Below are positions 4,990 through 5,164 of a stretch of 5,164 nt of DNA, piece after piece. This DNA comes from an uncultured Erythrobacter sp. GTDB taxonomy: Bacteria > Pseudomonadota > Alphaproteobacteria > Sphingomonadales > Sphingomonadaceae. The notes under the pieces are model-generated. The model was not told the origin of the DNA. It ran no database searches and saw nothing but the letters and a program-made list of their open reading frames with translations. The DNA lies in the NCBI GenBank assembly GCA_947258465.1, contig CAMYIQ010000216.1, positions 1 through 5,164 on the forward strand, in the 5' to 3' direction. Numbering within the stretch: the stretch's first letter is position 1; each line of letters begins with the position of its first letter. Position numbers and translations under genes: made by a program.

Positions 4990-5164
4990 TTGCCGCTGCT
5001 CCAGCGCTTGGCGAGGATGGTCGGCAGAATGAAGACGTCGAACGCCCCGAGCGCGAGGAGGATATAGCCTAAGATATCGGGCAGCGGCAGGATTTCCCCG
5101 AGTACCAGCGCGCCGAGCACGCCCAGCACCACGCCCGACAGGCGTACGGCCTGGATGGTCAGGA
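4986..5164 (-). CDS. C-terminal part of a small membrane protein, function unknown
   Basis: An open frame enters from the right edge of the window and stops at 4988-4986, giving 58 visible residues. They are strongly hydrophobic and read as two transmembrane helices: roughly visible residues 8-24 (LSGVVLGVLGALVLGEI) and 30-50 (around ILGYILLALGAFDVFILPTI), joined by a short proline-containing turn (LPLPD). A basic C-terminus, AKRWSSGK, follows and is probably cytoplasmic. Codon use matches the neighbours, and the stop overlaps the Atp12-like start by 4 nt, so it is very likely a real gene of the same operon. I do not recognise a named family. The N-terminus is outside the window, so it may be a small protein of about 60-80 residues or the tail of a larger one. 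Confidence 0.7.
   Translation of the reverse strand, partial: LTIQAVRLSGVVLGVLGALVLGEILPLPDILGYILLALGAFDVFILPTILAKRWSSGK
4999..5002 (-). promoter_or_regulatory. Ribosome binding site that decides the GTG start of the Atp12-like gene
   Basis: Read on the minus strand, GGAG lies 9 nt before the GTG at 4989, inside the end of the preceding membrane-protein gene. It supports GTG as the true start, with no nearby ATG that keeps the conserved KRFYK N-terminus. Confidence 0.6.

Overview
The window looks like ordinary chromosomal DNA from an alphaproteobacterium, most likely a sphingomonad (Sphingomonadaceae or Erythrobacteraceae). This is inferred from three things: high GC with GC-rich third positions, an Atp12-type F1-ATPase assembly chaperone (a family largely confined to alphaproteobacteria and mitochondria), and a permease-ATPase-MCE-lipoprotein gene order like the linKLMN set of Sphingobium. 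No phage, transposon, CRISPR, tRNA or rRNA signal was seen.

Layout: bases 1-172 are non-coding. They hold a perfect 12-bp inverted repeat at the left edge (1-12/32-43), a perfect 12-bp palindrome (102-113) and a weak promoter candidate ending just before the first gene. Four tightly packed plus-strand genes follow (173-3744). They encode an MlaE-type permease with a fused N-terminal STAS domain, an MlaF-type ATPase, an MlaD-type membrane-anchored MCE protein with a long helical C-terminal extension, and an outer-membrane-type lipoprotein of the ABC_trans_aux/PqiC group. Junctions are a 1-nt overlap, a 4-nt gap and an 11-nt gap, so this is almost certainly one operon. Together they should form an inner-membrane ABC lipid transporter whose MCE ring and helical extension reach towards a lipoprotein in the outer membrane. 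No separate MlaB or MlaC gene is present in the window.

A convergent minus-strand cluster fills the right side, its last stop only 4 bp from the transporter operon's stop. In its reading order it consists of the C-terminal end of a small two-helix membrane protein of unknown function (cut by the window edge), an Atp12-like chaperone with a GTG start (4297-4989), and a MOSC-domain protein, also with a GTG start (3749-4291). Both GTG starts sit at or next to the preceding stop codon, which suggests translational coupling.

I see no convincing new system. The points most worth a second look are the hybrid Mla/Pqi-like composition of the transporter, the long MCE extension, and the two symmetric DNA elements upstream of the operon.
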